From Paenibacillus albus (GTDB lineage Bacteria > Bacillota > Bacilli > Paenibacillales > Paenibacillaceae), in contig NZ_CP034437.1 in assembly GCF_003952225.1 (NCBI RefSeq), forward strand, positions 2,662,501 through 2,726,500: a DNA stretch of 64,000 nucleotides. The letters run 5' to 3'. The notes under the pieces were generated by a model that saw nothing but the letters and a program-made list of their open reading frames with translations, was not told where the DNA came from and made no database searches. Position 1 is the first letter of the stretch. Each line of letters begins with the position of its first letter. Both the position numbers and the translations under genes were made by a program. Shown one piece after another: positions 1-10,022 of this stretch.

Positions 1-2428
<2,428 letters not shown>

Positions 2429-2555
2429 TAAATAAGTGAATCAGCTAAAGCAAGAAACCTTCGCAAAGATTCGTATCCAGTTTTCAAGGCGTAAGGCCTT
2501 GCAACTTCATAAAAGGATGGCTCTTTTGCTAAAGCAAAAAGCCTGCCGAACCACG
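2429..2555 (+). other. 23S-5S rRNA spacer
   Basis: This transcribed spacer of about 127 bases holds no tRNA. It contains a short inverted repeat at 2523-2541 (TTTTGCT facing AGCAAAA) just before 5S. Such stems in rRNA spacers commonly take part in precursor processing; that role is inferred here. Confidence 0.7.
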
Positions 2556-2672
2556 TTTGGTGGCGATGGCGGAGGGGAACCACGCGTACCCATCCCGAAC
2601 ACGACCGTTAAGCCCTCCAGCGCCGATGGTACTTGGACCGCAGGGTCCTGGAAGAGTAGGACGTCGCCAAGC
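2556..2672 (+). rRNA. 5S ribosomal RNA
   Basis: About 117 bases starting TTTGGTGGCGATGGCGG and ending with the complementary ACGTCGCCAAGC match the typical Paenibacillus/Bacillus 5S pattern, including the CCCATCCCGAACACG loop and a GAAGAGTAGGACG-type 3' arm. It lies 127 bases after 23S and is followed directly by a strong terminator, so it closes the rRNA operon. Confidence 0.96.
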
Positions 2673-2680
2673 ACAGATAA

Positions 2681-2710
2681 CCGACCATATTCGATATGGT
2701 CGGTTTTTTT
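2681..2710 (+). terminator. rRNA operon terminator
   Basis: A perfect 10-bp stem (CCGACCATAT facing ATATGGTCGG) with a 3-base loop is followed by seven T. It lies 8 bases after 5S rRNA. Confidence 0.95.
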
Positions 2711-2730
2711 CGTTATTAAAAAAGATTTTG

Positions 2731-2744
2731 TGATAGCGCTTTCG
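2731..2744 (+). promoter_or_regulatory. Possible catabolite (cre-like) operator upstream of MFS gene
   Basis: TGATAGCGCTTTCG matches the Bacillus CcpA box consensus TGWAARCGYTWNCW at 12 of 14 positions, with the AGCGCT core intact. It sits 75 bases before the MFS transporter start, between the rRNA terminator and that gene. Two mismatches make it only suggestive. Confidence 0.3.
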
Positions 2745-2819
2745 AATGAATTCCGTTATGATTTTATTTATTCCCGGGGGACAGACACAACAGTAACGAT
2801 ACCTAAGGAGATGCCGCTT

Positions 2820-4073
2820 GTGTGGAGCAGGATTCAAGGAAATGCAAGAAACTGTTTGTTGTATGAACCGCTTTTTTTATTACCGTACAATATGTACATG
2901 ACGTATGCATCAATCTATATGCTGAAACTCGGCGTCAATGAAACCCAGATCGGACTCATCACATCAATTGGTATGGCGATACAAATTTTCACCGCTCTCA
3001 TTAGCGGTCACTTAACAGATAAGATGGGGCGAAGAAAAGCGCTTATCGTATACGATCTCCTCAGCTGGAGTGTCGCAACATTAATCTGGGCTGTATCGCA
3101 GAACTTCTGGTTCTTCTTGGTCGCAGCTATCGTGAATAGCTTTCAGCGAGTGCCGACGACGGCTTGGTATTGTCTGCTCGTAGAGGATACGAAGCCGGAG
3201 AACCGTTCCATCGTCTTTACGATTCTAATGTTTATTAACGTCGTAGGCGGGCTGTTCGCACCGCTGGGCGGATTGCTTGTGAATCATTTTGAACTGGTGC
3301 CCGGTATGCGGGTCATGTATGTCATTGCATTCATTGGAATGACGATTATGATGATTTTGCGGCATATCAACACACATGAGACTGACATTGGGATCAAAAA
3401 GATGCAAGAGAGCTCGAAGATCAGCTTCTCGGATACTCTTGCTGAATACAAGAGCGTGCTCAAGCTTATTGTAACAAATAAACCATTGATGATTATTTTT
3501 GGCGTCTACATACTGTTTAACTTCCAGATGACGCTTCGTAATACGTATCTCTCGGTATATTGGGTGGATGCGCTGAAAATTAATGACGCACTTATCTCCA
3601 TATTCCCGGCGATATCGTCCGCGGCAATGATTCTGTTCCTACTCACGGCAACACCGCGGCTTAAAGAGAAGCTGGCTAATCGATATATGATTTGGGGCTT
3701 TTTGATTTCGGCAGCTTCGTTCATCATTCTACTATCGGCGGGTCCAGACAACATTGCGGCAACGATCATTAGTACAGTCGTTATGGCAATTGGGGGCATT
3801 CTCGCGAGTCCATACTTGGAATCATCGATTCAAAATGCGATCGACGACGACAATCGCGCGAAGATTTTCTCAATACTCGGCGTACTGATTCTGATCTTCA
3901 CATTCCCTGCGGGATTAATCGGTGGCTGGGCTTATTCCATTAATGCGAAGATCCCTTTGATCTTTATTGTCATTTCGTTTCTAATGAGTGTGCCAATGAT
4001 GGTGATGTATGCAAGAGGCAGCAGGAATGCCATTCAACCATCAGTTGAAATGACTTGTTCAACTGATGTTTGA
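2820..4073 (+). CDS. MFS transporter
   Basis: Predicted 12-helix inner-membrane transporter of the major facilitator superfamily, about 417 residues. The loop between helices 2 and 3 carries the family signature (GHLTDKMGRRKAL), and hydrophobic segments are spread over the whole length. The substrate cannot be read from the sequence. The frame stays open back to 2436 through 5S rRNA, so the start must be chosen: AAGGAG at 2805-2810 lies 9 bases before GTG 2820, while ATG 2811 directly abuts this ribosome site and is unlikely to be used. The gene stands alone behind the rRNA terminator, with a possible cre-like box upstream. Sugar efflux, drug efflux or nutrient uptake are all possible. Confidence 0.85.
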   Translation: MWSRIQGNARNCLLYEPLFLLPYNMYMTYASIYMLKLGVNETQIGLITSIGMAIQIFTALISGHLTDKMGRRKALIVYDLLSWSVATLIWAVSQNFWFFLVAAIVNSFQRVPTTAWYCLLVEDTKPENRSIVFTILMFINVVGGLFAPLGGLLVNHFELVPGMRVMYVIAFIGMTIMMILRHINTHETDIGIKKMQESSKISFSDTLAEYKSVLKLIVTNKPLMIIFGVYILFNFQMTLRNTYLSVYWVDALKINDALISIFPAISSAAMILFLLTATPRLKEKLANRYMIWGFLISAASFIILLSAGPDNIAATIISTVVMAIGGILASPYLESSIQNAIDDDNRAKIFSILGVLILIFTFPAGLIGGWAYSINAKIPLIFIVISFLMSVPMMVMYARGSRNAIQPSVEMTCSTDV

Positions 4074-4154
4074 TAGGCTGGAGTATATCACTATGCTATT
4101 CTACATCCAGACAGTGCGCACTGTACAATATGCCAAGCGGAGGCGTTGAATATA

Positions 4155-5294
4155 ATGGATATGTACAAGATTGGAGCTTTCATTGCTAAGCTTAGAAAAG
4201 AACAGAGCATGACGCAGGCGGAGTTCGCGGAACAATTAAGTCTTACCCATCAAGCGGTATCCAAATGGGAACGTGGCGAATCGATGCCTGATATTAGTCT
4301 TCTGTCGCCGATCAGTAAGCTTCTTGGTCTAACAATTGAAGAATTGCTGGCCGGAGAGAAACGGAAGGTTGTTCCTCCTGTGGCGGTTGTCATTGAAGCT
4401 CCACTTGAGGAGCTTCATGCAGAGGAGCTTCAAGAAGAGTCGTTGCAGGAAGTATTGGCACCAGTTGCTGCGGCAGAGGAAGTGCAAGATGAGGAAGCTA
4501 ACCAGATTGAAGCAATGGTAGAAGCGCAGATAAAAGCACAGGTAGAAGCGCAAATAGAAGAACAGGTAAAAGCACAGGTAGAAGCGCAAATAGAAGCACA
4601 GGTAAGAGCCCAGGTAGAAGCTCAGGTGGAAGCGCAGGTAGAAGCGCAGCTACATGAAGATGAGCATGATCACCATCATGACCATCATCATGACCACCAT
4701 CACGACCATCATGATCATCACAATCACAATCACAATCACAATGATGAGGACGAGAATGATAACCGTGAGCTGAAATTGATTCTAAAGCTGGCTCCATTCC
4801 TGAGCACAGACCTCGTCGATGAAATGCTTGATCGTCGCTTGGACAGTGACGAGGTCAGCCTGGATTTTGTTCAGAGACTCGCACCGTTCGCAAGCGCAGA
4901 GATGCTCGGCAAATTAGTGGATAAAGCAACGGATAATGCTGTGGATCTGAATCAAATTACAAGATTGGCGCCATTTCTTGAGCAACACCAGCTCGACCGC
5001 CTCATGCAGAAAGTAGAAAACGGCACTGTGGGCTGGAACGTTGTGAAAGCACTCGCCCCTTTCTTGGGTGAGAATGCATTGAATCGACTAATCGAGCGTG
5101 TGGCAGAAGGATCGATTGATACGCATACGCTTGTATCGATAGCACCTTTTCTGCAGAGGGAGAATGTTGAGAAGCTGGTGGGTCTTGCAGAGTCGGTTAC
5201 GTTCGATACTGAGCTTGTCACGAGGCTAGCTCCTTTTCTCCCGAAAGACATGCTCGACCGCATGGTTCGAAATATGCTGAGCAATTCACGCTAA
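4155..5294 (+). CDS. XRE-type DNA-binding protein with tetrapeptide repeats, His-rich stretch and six LAPF repeats
   Basis: A 379-residue protein with four clear parts. Residues 5-65 form an XRE helix-turn-helix (MTQAEFAEQLSLTHQAVSKWERGES). An acidic linker leads to residues 122-165, eleven tandem [VI]xxQ tetrapeptides that should form a long polar helix. Residues 167-195 hold 18 histidines with Asp and Asn between them, a likely Zn, Ni, Co or Cu ligand region. Residues 205-375 carry six repeats of about 30 residues, each opening with an APF motif at about 213, 243, 272, 301, 330 and 360, probably a helical solenoid. ATG 4155 was chosen because GGAGG at 4139-4143 is 11 bases upstream; TTG 4146 is only 2 bases away from it. 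The gene stands alone with its own terminator. A metal-responsive regulator is an inference; I do not recognise a characterised homolog. Confidence 0.9.
   Translation: MDMYKIGAFIAKLRKEQSMTQAEFAEQLSLTHQAVSKWERGESMPDISLLSPISKLLGLTIEELLAGEKRKVVPPVAVVIEAPLEELHAEELQEESLQEVLAPVAAAEEVQDEEANQIEAMVEAQIKAQVEAQIEEQVKAQVEAQIEAQVRAQVEAQVEAQVEAQLHEDEHDHHHDHHHDHHHDHHDHHNHNHNHNDEDENDNRELKLILKLAPFLSTDLVDEMLDRRLDSDEVSLDFVQRLAPFASAEMLGKLVDKATDNAVDLNQITRLAPFLEQHQLDRLMQKVENGTVGWNVVKALAPFLGENALNRLIERVAEGSIDTHTLVSIAPFLQRENVEKLVGLAESVTFDTELVTRLAPFLPKDMLDRMVRNMLSNSR
4518..4649 (+). repeat. Eleven tandem 12-base repeats inside the XRE gene
   Basis: Exactly 132 bases made of eleven 12-base units, consensus GTAGAAGCGCAG, each encoding [VI][EKR][AE]Q. 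Units differ mainly at one or two bases (IKAQ, IEEQ, VKAQ, VRAQ variants). Such arrays can gain or lose units by slippage while keeping the frame, changing the spacing between the DNA-binding and His-rich parts. Confidence 0.9.
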
Positions 5295-5303
5295 ATGCGA
5301 AGG

Positions 5304-5347
5304 AAACCATACTGCATCCGATGCTGATCGGGCAGTATGGTTTTTTT
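5304..5347 (+). terminator. Terminator after XRE repeat-protein gene
   Basis: A 12-bp stem (AAACCATACTGC at 5304-5315 facing GCAGTATGGTTT at 5332-5343) is followed by a run of T. Confidence 0.9.
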
Positions 5348-5427
5348 ACGTTACATTTTAGAGGAAAAGCTGACCTCCATCTCGAATTGTTAGGGGATAT
5401 GCAGCAAGAGGCTTGGAGGTTATAAGG

Positions 5428-6399
5428 ATGAAAGAGTTACTGATGACGAATGTGCGCGATATGCGCGATGGCGAGGATTTCGTTGGCTTCTATCTCATTA
5501 AGGAGAGTGAAGTAAAGCAGACGAATACGACGCCGCCGAAGGATTTTATGAATTTGATGCTGTCTGATTCGACTGGACAGATTTCGGCCAAGATTTGGGA
5601 TGCTGCACAGAGCGATAAAGATAACTTCACGGCGATGTCGCTTGTGAAGGTGCAAGGCACAGCCCAGCTGTACCGGGATAAGCTGCAAGTAAAGATTATA
5701 CGCATTCGCAGGACGACGGAAGCGGACGGTGTCAACATAACCGATTTCATACGTTCAGCGCCGGTCGGAGCGGCAGAGCTGCTTGCAACGGTCTACGCCA
5801 CGAAAGACAGTATTGTGGATCACGATATACGTGCAGTCGTTCAATATTGCTTAGACAAAATCGGTGATCGGCTGCTTCATGCTCCGGCAGCGAAGACGCA
5901 TCATCATGCATATTACGCCGGGTTGGTGTATCATATTGTAAGAATGCTGGAGATTGGCGCGTTTCTGTGCAAGCAGCGGCCTTTTTTAAATGCCGATTTG
6001 ATTAAAGCCGGTATCATTCTTCACGATATTGCAAAGCCCGTTGAGATGGTATCCGAGCTGGGCATCGTTTCGGATTACAGCACGCCGGGCAAGCTGATCG
6101 GGCATATTTCGCAAGCATCGCTGTGGATTACCGAAGCGGCGATTCACCTCGACATAGACCCGGACGCTGAGCGCATCATGGCGCTGCAGCATCTTGTCCT
6201 CTCCCATCACAACCTAGGCGAGTGGGGAAGTCCGGTGCAGCCGCAGCTGGCAGAGGCAGTTGCCTTGCATCATATCGACTCGATGGATGCGAAGCTGCAA
6301 ATGATTGAGGATGCTTTTGCAACAATTCCGGATGATGAATCGTGGACGGCACCGATCCGCGGGCTGGAGAACAAAGCGATTTATCGGTTGAATTTCTAA
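5428..6399 (+). CDS. yhaM: 3'-5' exoribonuclease YhaM
   Basis: Exonuclease of the YhaM family, cytoplasmic, acting on RNA and single-stranded DNA from the 3' end in RNA turnover. The 323-residue product has an N-terminal OB-fold (about 12-95, with FVGFYLIKESEVKQT and SAKIWDA) and a C-terminal HD domain whose metal-binding HD pair is at residues 199-200 (IILHDIAKP), preceded by HHHAYYAGLVYH and followed by LSHHNLGEWGSP. The length fits the roughly 314-residue B. subtilis protein. ATG 5428 lies 7 bases after GGAGGT; an upstream in-frame TTG at 5413 has no ribosome site. It is followed 17 bases later by an oxidoreductase gene, possibly co-transcribed. Confidence 0.93.
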   Translation: MKELLMTNVRDMRDGEDFVGFYLIKESEVKQTNTTPPKDFMNLMLSDSTGQISAKIWDAAQSDKDNFTAMSLVKVQGTAQLYRDKLQVKIIRIRRTTEADGVNITDFIRSAPVGAAELLATVYATKDSIVDHDIRAVVQYCLDKIGDRLLHAPAAKTHHHAYYAGLVYHIVRMLEIGAFLCKQRPFLNADLIKAGIILHDIAKPVEMVSELGIVSDYSTPGKLIGHISQASLWITEAAIHLDIDPDAERIMALQHLVLSHHNLGEWGSPVQPQLAEAVALHHIDSMDAKLQMIEDAFATIPDDESWTAPIRGLENKAIYRLNF

Positions 6400-6416
6400 A
6401 TGGAGGCTACGACAAC

Positions 6417-7403
6417 ATGATTAGATTTGGCATTATCGGCACGAATTGGATTACAGAGCAGTTTATTGAGGCAGCTAGGACGGTGGAAGGGTTCACGCTG
6501 ACTGCCGTCTATTCCAGAACGCAAGAGCAAGCAGATATGTTCGCTGCTAAGCATAATATTCCATTCACGTTCACGAACTTGACGGACATGGCGGCAAGCG
6601 ATGAGCTTGATGCGGTATATATTGCTTCGCCAACATCCTTCCATGCCGAGCAAGCTATGATCTGTATGCGCGGCGGCAAGCATGTTCTGTGCGAGAAGCC
6701 TGCTGCGTCGAATGCGCGCGAGCTGGCGCAGATGATTGAGACTTCGGAGAAACACGACGTTGTATTCATGGAAGCGCTGAAGAGCACGCTGCTTCCTGGC
6801 TTCCAAGCGGTTGTGGACAATTTGCCGAAGCTAGGAACGATTCGAAGATATTTTGCGAGCTACTGCCAATACTCTTCGCGTTACGATGCCTATAAGAACG
6901 GACAAGTATTGAATGCGTTCAAGCCGGAGTTCTCGAACGGCGCATTGATGGATCTCGGCGTGTACTGCATCTATCCGATGGTCGTGCTGTTCGGCGCACC
7001 TAAGGAGATCGCTGCAAACGGCATTATGCTGGAGTCCGGCGTGGACGGCCAAGGCGGCTTGATCGCGAAGTATGAAGGAATGAATGCAACGATCATGTAT
7101 TCGAAAATATCGAACTCCTCGCTGCTCGCTGAAATCCAGGGCGAAGAGGGCACGATGACGATCGACAGCATCAACATTCCGAAGCATATCCAAATCCGCT
7201 ACCGCGATGGGCGGGTTGAGGATCTATCGAGACCGGATGATCGTCCGACGATGAGCTATGAAGCAGAGCAGTTTATGAAGCTGATCCGTACTGGCGAGCG
7301 GCAATCTCCGGTGAACACGCATGCGAATTCGCTTGCCGTGATGAACGTGCTGGATGAAGCGAGACGTCAGCAAGGGCTTGTGTTCCCTGCGGACTTGAAA
7401 TAA
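6417..7403 (+). CDS. Gfo/Idh/MocA family oxidoreductase
   Basis: NAD(P)-dependent dehydrogenase of the glucose-fructose oxidoreductase/inositol dehydrogenase family, 328 residues. The N-terminal Rossmann fold starts with RFGIIGTNWI, and the family block CEKPAASNARE holds the EKP motif that positions cofactor and substrate; the C-terminal half is the alpha/beta substrate domain. TGGAGG lies 10 bases before ATG 6417. The frame is open further upstream inside yhaM, but that extension has no family match. The substrate is probably a sugar, inositol or sugar-acid derivative but is not defined. A second, more distant member of the family lies at 10023. A bidirectional terminator separates this gene from a convergent AraC gene. 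Confidence 0.9.
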   Translation: MIRFGIIGTNWITEQFIEAARTVEGFTLTAVYSRTQEQADMFAAKHNIPFTFTNLTDMAASDELDAVYIASPTSFHAEQAMICMRGGKHVLCEKPAASNARELAQMIETSEKHDVVFMEALKSTLLPGFQAVVDNLPKLGTIRRYFASYCQYSSRYDAYKNGQVLNAFKPEFSNGALMDLGVYCIYPMVVLFGAPKEIAANGIMLESGVDGQGGLIAKYEGMNATIMYSKISNSSLLAEIQGEEGTMTIDSINIPKHIQIRYRDGRVEDLSRPDDRPTMSYEAEQFMKLIRTGERQSPVNTHANSLAVMNVLDEARRQQGLVFPADLK

Positions 7404-7407
7404 CTAG

Positions 7408-7459
7408 AAAACGCTGAGCTGGTGAAGGTGTGAACCTCACGCGGCTGCAGCGTTTTTTT
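7408..7459. terminator. Shared terminator between convergent genes
   Basis: AAAACGCTG (7408-7416) faces CAGCGTTTT (7448-7456), with a nested inner stem GTGAAGGT/ACCTCAC and a T run on the + strand. On the opposite strand the leading A run gives a T run after the AraC gene as well. Confidence 0.85.
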
Positions 7460-7471
7460 GTGCTTTCAAAA

Positions 7472-8335
7472 TTAGATGGAGCGCTTATAGTGGTTAGGCG
7501 TGCTGCCAGCGAATTTCTTGAACATCCGATAGAAGTGAGGAAGGCTCTCGAAGCCGCACTGAACCGCGATCTCAGCAATGGTGTGATCGGTAGTCAACAG
7601 CAGCTCCTTGGCCATCGTGATCCGCTTCGCAATAATAAACTCGATTACGCTAAGCCCCGTCATCTGTTTGAATGTTCTGGAGAAGTAAGACGGACTTACA
7701 GCGGCGCGGCTGGCAAGAGCCGTTAGCTGCAGGTTGTCGGTCAAGTGCTCATCGATATAGTTAAGCGCTGCCTGCAGCCAAGTCGGGCTGTTATGTCCGC
7801 TGAGCGGCTGCGGAATATCGCCGGGATTGGCTTTGCGATTCAGATGAAGCAGCACCGTTTGGAGCAGCAGCAGAACGGCTTGCCGATAGCCGGATTGGCG
7901 GAGCCTAAGCTCTTCCTGCAATTCATCAATCGTTACTTCGAGTCGCTGCTGCTCAGTAGTAAGCAGTTCTAGCTTATAATGCCGATTCGACTTAGCGGTT
8001 TCAAAGCACCGAAGATAAGAAAAGGCGTCTTTGCTTATGACGGTTGCCTGAACATATTGGCTGCTGAAAAATATCGCGGACGATGTAATCGGCTGTTCGG
8101 GATTCGGAAGCGTCCGGTGTATCGTATTGCCTGGGATGAGAAACAGATCACCGGCTTGCAGCTCATAGAACGTATGGTTAATAAAGATCGAACCGGAGCC
8201 GCCGTGGATATATATAATCTCGAACCAGTCATGCAGGTGGTCCGGCAGCTCGGACTGCGTGTTCTTCGTGCTGCGCAAGACGAGCTCAACTGGGAGCGAG
8301 GTATCAACGTCAAAATGTTTGCGAAGCGCATTCAT
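7472..8335 (-). CDS. AraC family transcriptional regulator
   Basis: A 287-residue one-component regulator. The N-terminal half is a cupin-like sensor domain (HLHDWFEIIYIHGG, then LQAGDLFLIPGNTIHRT). The last 100 residues hold two helix-turn-helix motifs (LQLTALASRAAVSPSYFSRTFKQ, then HTIAEIAVQCGFESLPHFYRMFKK) typical of AraC/XylS proteins. A good ribosome site (AGAAGGAG) lies 11 bases upstream of the start. It is divergent from the UxaA-type lyase operon at 8500, so it may sense a sugar acid or related compound and control that operon; this is inferred from position only. Confidence 0.93.
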   Translation of the reverse strand: MNALRKHFDVDTSLPVELVLRSTKNTQSELPDHLHDWFEIIYIHGGSGSIFINHTFYELQAGDLFLIPGNTIHRTLPNPEQPITSSAIFFSSQYVQATVISKDAFSYLRCFETAKSNRHYKLELLTTEQQRLEVTIDELQEELRLRQSGYRQAVLLLLQTVLLHLNRKANPGDIPQPLSGHNSPTWLQAALNYIDEHLTDNLQLTALASRAAVSPSYFSRTFKQMTGLSVIEFIIAKRITMAKELLLTTDHTIAEIAVQCGFESLPHFYRMFKKFAGSTPNHYKRSI

Positions 8336-8409
8336 GCTGGCTTCAGCTCCTTCTGAAATTTTGAGGATGGTTAGGACAAAAAAAGGTATATTTTCAGCGG
8401 AAATGATTA

Positions 8410-8438
8410 TTTCTATTCTGTATCTTCGTTTCTATAAT
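8410..8438 (+). promoter_or_regulatory. Possible promoter of the UxaA-type operon
   Basis: A perfect -10 TATAAT at 8433-8438 lies about 60 bases upstream of the first gene. The matching -35 position (TTTCTA, 17-base spacer) is poor, as often seen for activator-dependent promoters. The divergent AraC gene would be the natural activator. Confidence 0.35.
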
Positions 8439-8499
8439 AAAATATATCGGACTTACAGCTTGTTTGTCTATTCTATTTCATTTGGAAGGTGAATTTACG

Positions 8500-8829
8500 A
8501 TGGAGCATCGCATTGAATCTGGCGCAGACGCGCTTTATATGGATGAACGCGATCATGTTGCGACAGCGCTTCGCGATATGACGGCAGGAGAAACAATTCA
8601 GTATCGGAACTCTGAAGGCTTACGAGGGGTAACGCTAGTCGATCCTATTCCTTTCGGCCATAAGGTGGCAATTGTCGCTGTGGAAGAAGGCATGGATGTC
8701 CGCAAATATGGGGAAGTGATTGGACGAGCAGTGAAATCAATCGTTGTCGGCCAGCATGTCCATGTACACAATATTGAAGGAATTCGCGGTCGCGGAGACC
8801 TCGGCACGAAGGAGGCTGCAGCACAATGA
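8500..8829 (+). CDS. UxaA family lyase, small SAF-domain subunit
   Basis: A 109-residue protein matching the SAF domain that forms the N-terminal part of altronate dehydratase UxaA and galactarate dehydratase, and the separate alpha subunit of two-subunit relatives such as sulfolactate sulfo-lyase SuyA. Visible features are DHVATALRDMTAGE, the IPFGHKVAI core that contributes a conserved histidine, and KYGEVIGRA. GGAAGGTGA sits 7 bases before ATG 8500. Its stop overlaps the start of the large subunit gene (ATGA), so the two are translationally coupled and should form one complex. The likely reaction is dehydration or lyase cleavage of a sugar acid; the exact substrate is unknown. Confidence 0.88.
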   Translation: MEHRIESGADALYMDERDHVATALRDMTAGETIQYRNSEGLRGVTLVDPIPFGHKVAIVAVEEGMDVRKYGEVIGRAVKSIVVGQHVHVHNIEGIRGRGDLGTKEAAAQ

Positions 8830-9992
8830 TGAACAGAACATTCATGGGCTATGAACGGGCGAATGGAGACATCGGTATTCGGAACCATCTGCTCATTATT
8901 CCTACTGTTATTTGCTCCAACCAAGTATGTAACCGAATTATGCAAATGGTGCCGGGCACGGTTGCGATTCCTCATCAGCATGGCTGCAGCCAAATTGGTG
9001 CGGATAAGGATCGTACGTTCGACGTACTTGCCGGAACAGGGAAGAACCCTAACGTAGGTGCTGTTCTTATTATTAGCTTGGGCTGTGAGGTTGTCGATCC
9101 TGCTGCGCTTGCGGAGGAGATTCGTAAGACGGGCAAGCCGGTCGAATTTTTCGATATTCAATCCGTAGGCGGCTCGGTGAAGGCGATATCGCATGGCGCA
9201 GAGCTTGCGAAACGGATGATGGCGGACCTCGAGAAGCAGGAAAAGGTACCCGTGCCATGGAATAAATTAAAGGTTGGAGTCAAATGCGGCGGTTCTGATG
9301 CGACAAGCGGCTTGTCCTCGAACCCGGCGCTTGGCGCGGCGGCAGATTCGCTTATTGCGGAGGGCGGCTCAATCGTGATCGGCGAAACGACGGAGATTAT
9401 CGGCGCGGAGCATCTGCTTGCAGAGCGCTGCGTGACGCCGGAAATATCCGATCAGCTCTATCATATCGTGAACCGCTTCGAGGACGAAGTACAGCGGATG
9501 GGCGCCGATATGCGCGGCGGCAATCCAAGCCCAGGCAATATTGCAGGCGGCTTGTCCACAATTGAAGAGAAATCGCTCGGCTGCATTAGCAAGTGCGGCA
9601 AAGCGCCGATTCAAGGTGTCATTGAGTATGCGGAGAACATTCCGGATCATGGTCTCTACTTCATGGATTCCCCGGGAAATGATATTGAATGCGTATCGGG
9701 TATGGCAGCCGGCGGCGCACATATCGTCTGCTTCACGACAGGCCGTGGAACGCCGACTGGCGCAGCGGTTATTCCAGTTATTAAGATTACAGGCAACAAA
9801 ATGACGTTCGAGAAGATGGAAGATAACATGGATGTCGACGTAAGCGATATGCTAGACGGAACTGGCAGCCTTGAACAGGCTGGCGATCGGATCTGGCAAG
9901 AGATTATGGATGTAGCAGCAGGCAAATGGACGAAAGCGGAAGTGCTGGGTCATCAAGAATTCAGCATTAACCGAATCGGTCCAAGCTTGTAG
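8826..9992 (+). CDS. UxaA family lyase, large subunit
   Basis: A 388-residue catalytic subunit of the altronate/galactarate dehydratase and sulfolactate sulfo-lyase family. Recognisable blocks are GIRNHLLIIPTVICSNQV, HQHGCSQIGAD, LISLGCE, VKCGGSDATSGLSSNPALG, LGCISKCGKA and FTTGRGTPTGAAVIPVIKITGN; the conserved cysteines and histidines bind the iron or similar metal centre. AAGGAGG lies 9 bases before ATG 8826, which overlaps the small subunit stop codon. Being split from the SAF domain sets it apart from the single-chain E. coli UxaA (about 495 residues) and makes it like SuyB. The next gene is a Gfo/Idh/MocA dehydrogenase, which favours a sugar-acid or inositol-like pathway over sulfolactate, but this is inference. 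Confidence 0.88.
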   Translation: MMNRTFMGYERANGDIGIRNHLLIIPTVICSNQVCNRIMQMVPGTVAIPHQHGCSQIGADKDRTFDVLAGTGKNPNVGAVLIISLGCEVVDPAALAEEIRKTGKPVEFFDIQSVGGSVKAISHGAELAKRMMADLEKQEKVPVPWNKLKVGVKCGGSDATSGLSSNPALGAAADSLIAEGGSIVIGETTEIIGAEHLLAERCVTPEISDQLYHIVNRFEDEVQRMGADMRGGNPSPGNIAGGLSTIEEKSLGCISKCGKAPIQGVIEYAENIPDHGLYFMDSPGNDIECVSGMAAGGAHIVCFTTGRGTPTGAAVIPVIKITGNKMTFEKMEDNMDVDVSDMLDGTGSLEQAGDRIWQEIMDVAAGKWTKAEVLGHQEFSINRIGPSL

Positions 9993-10022
9993 CAGACTTA
10001 TACTGACGGAGGTATGCAGGGA

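Noticed and set aside
2529-2837. A 102-codon minus-strand frame across 5S rRNA
   Set aside because: It is antisense to 5S rRNA and its terminator.
4518-4740. CRISPR-like appearance of the repeated DNA
   Set aside because: The 12-base units are adjacent without spacers and encode a protein repeat in frame.
4329-4797. Minus-strand frames opposite the repeat and His-rich coding region
   Set aside because: They mirror the low-complexity repeat of the XRE gene and give repetitive nonsense (Leu/Phe/Tyr- or Asp/His-rich).
8598-9194. A 198-codon minus-strand frame
   Set aside because: It covers the junction of two well-supported UxaA-family genes on the + strand.
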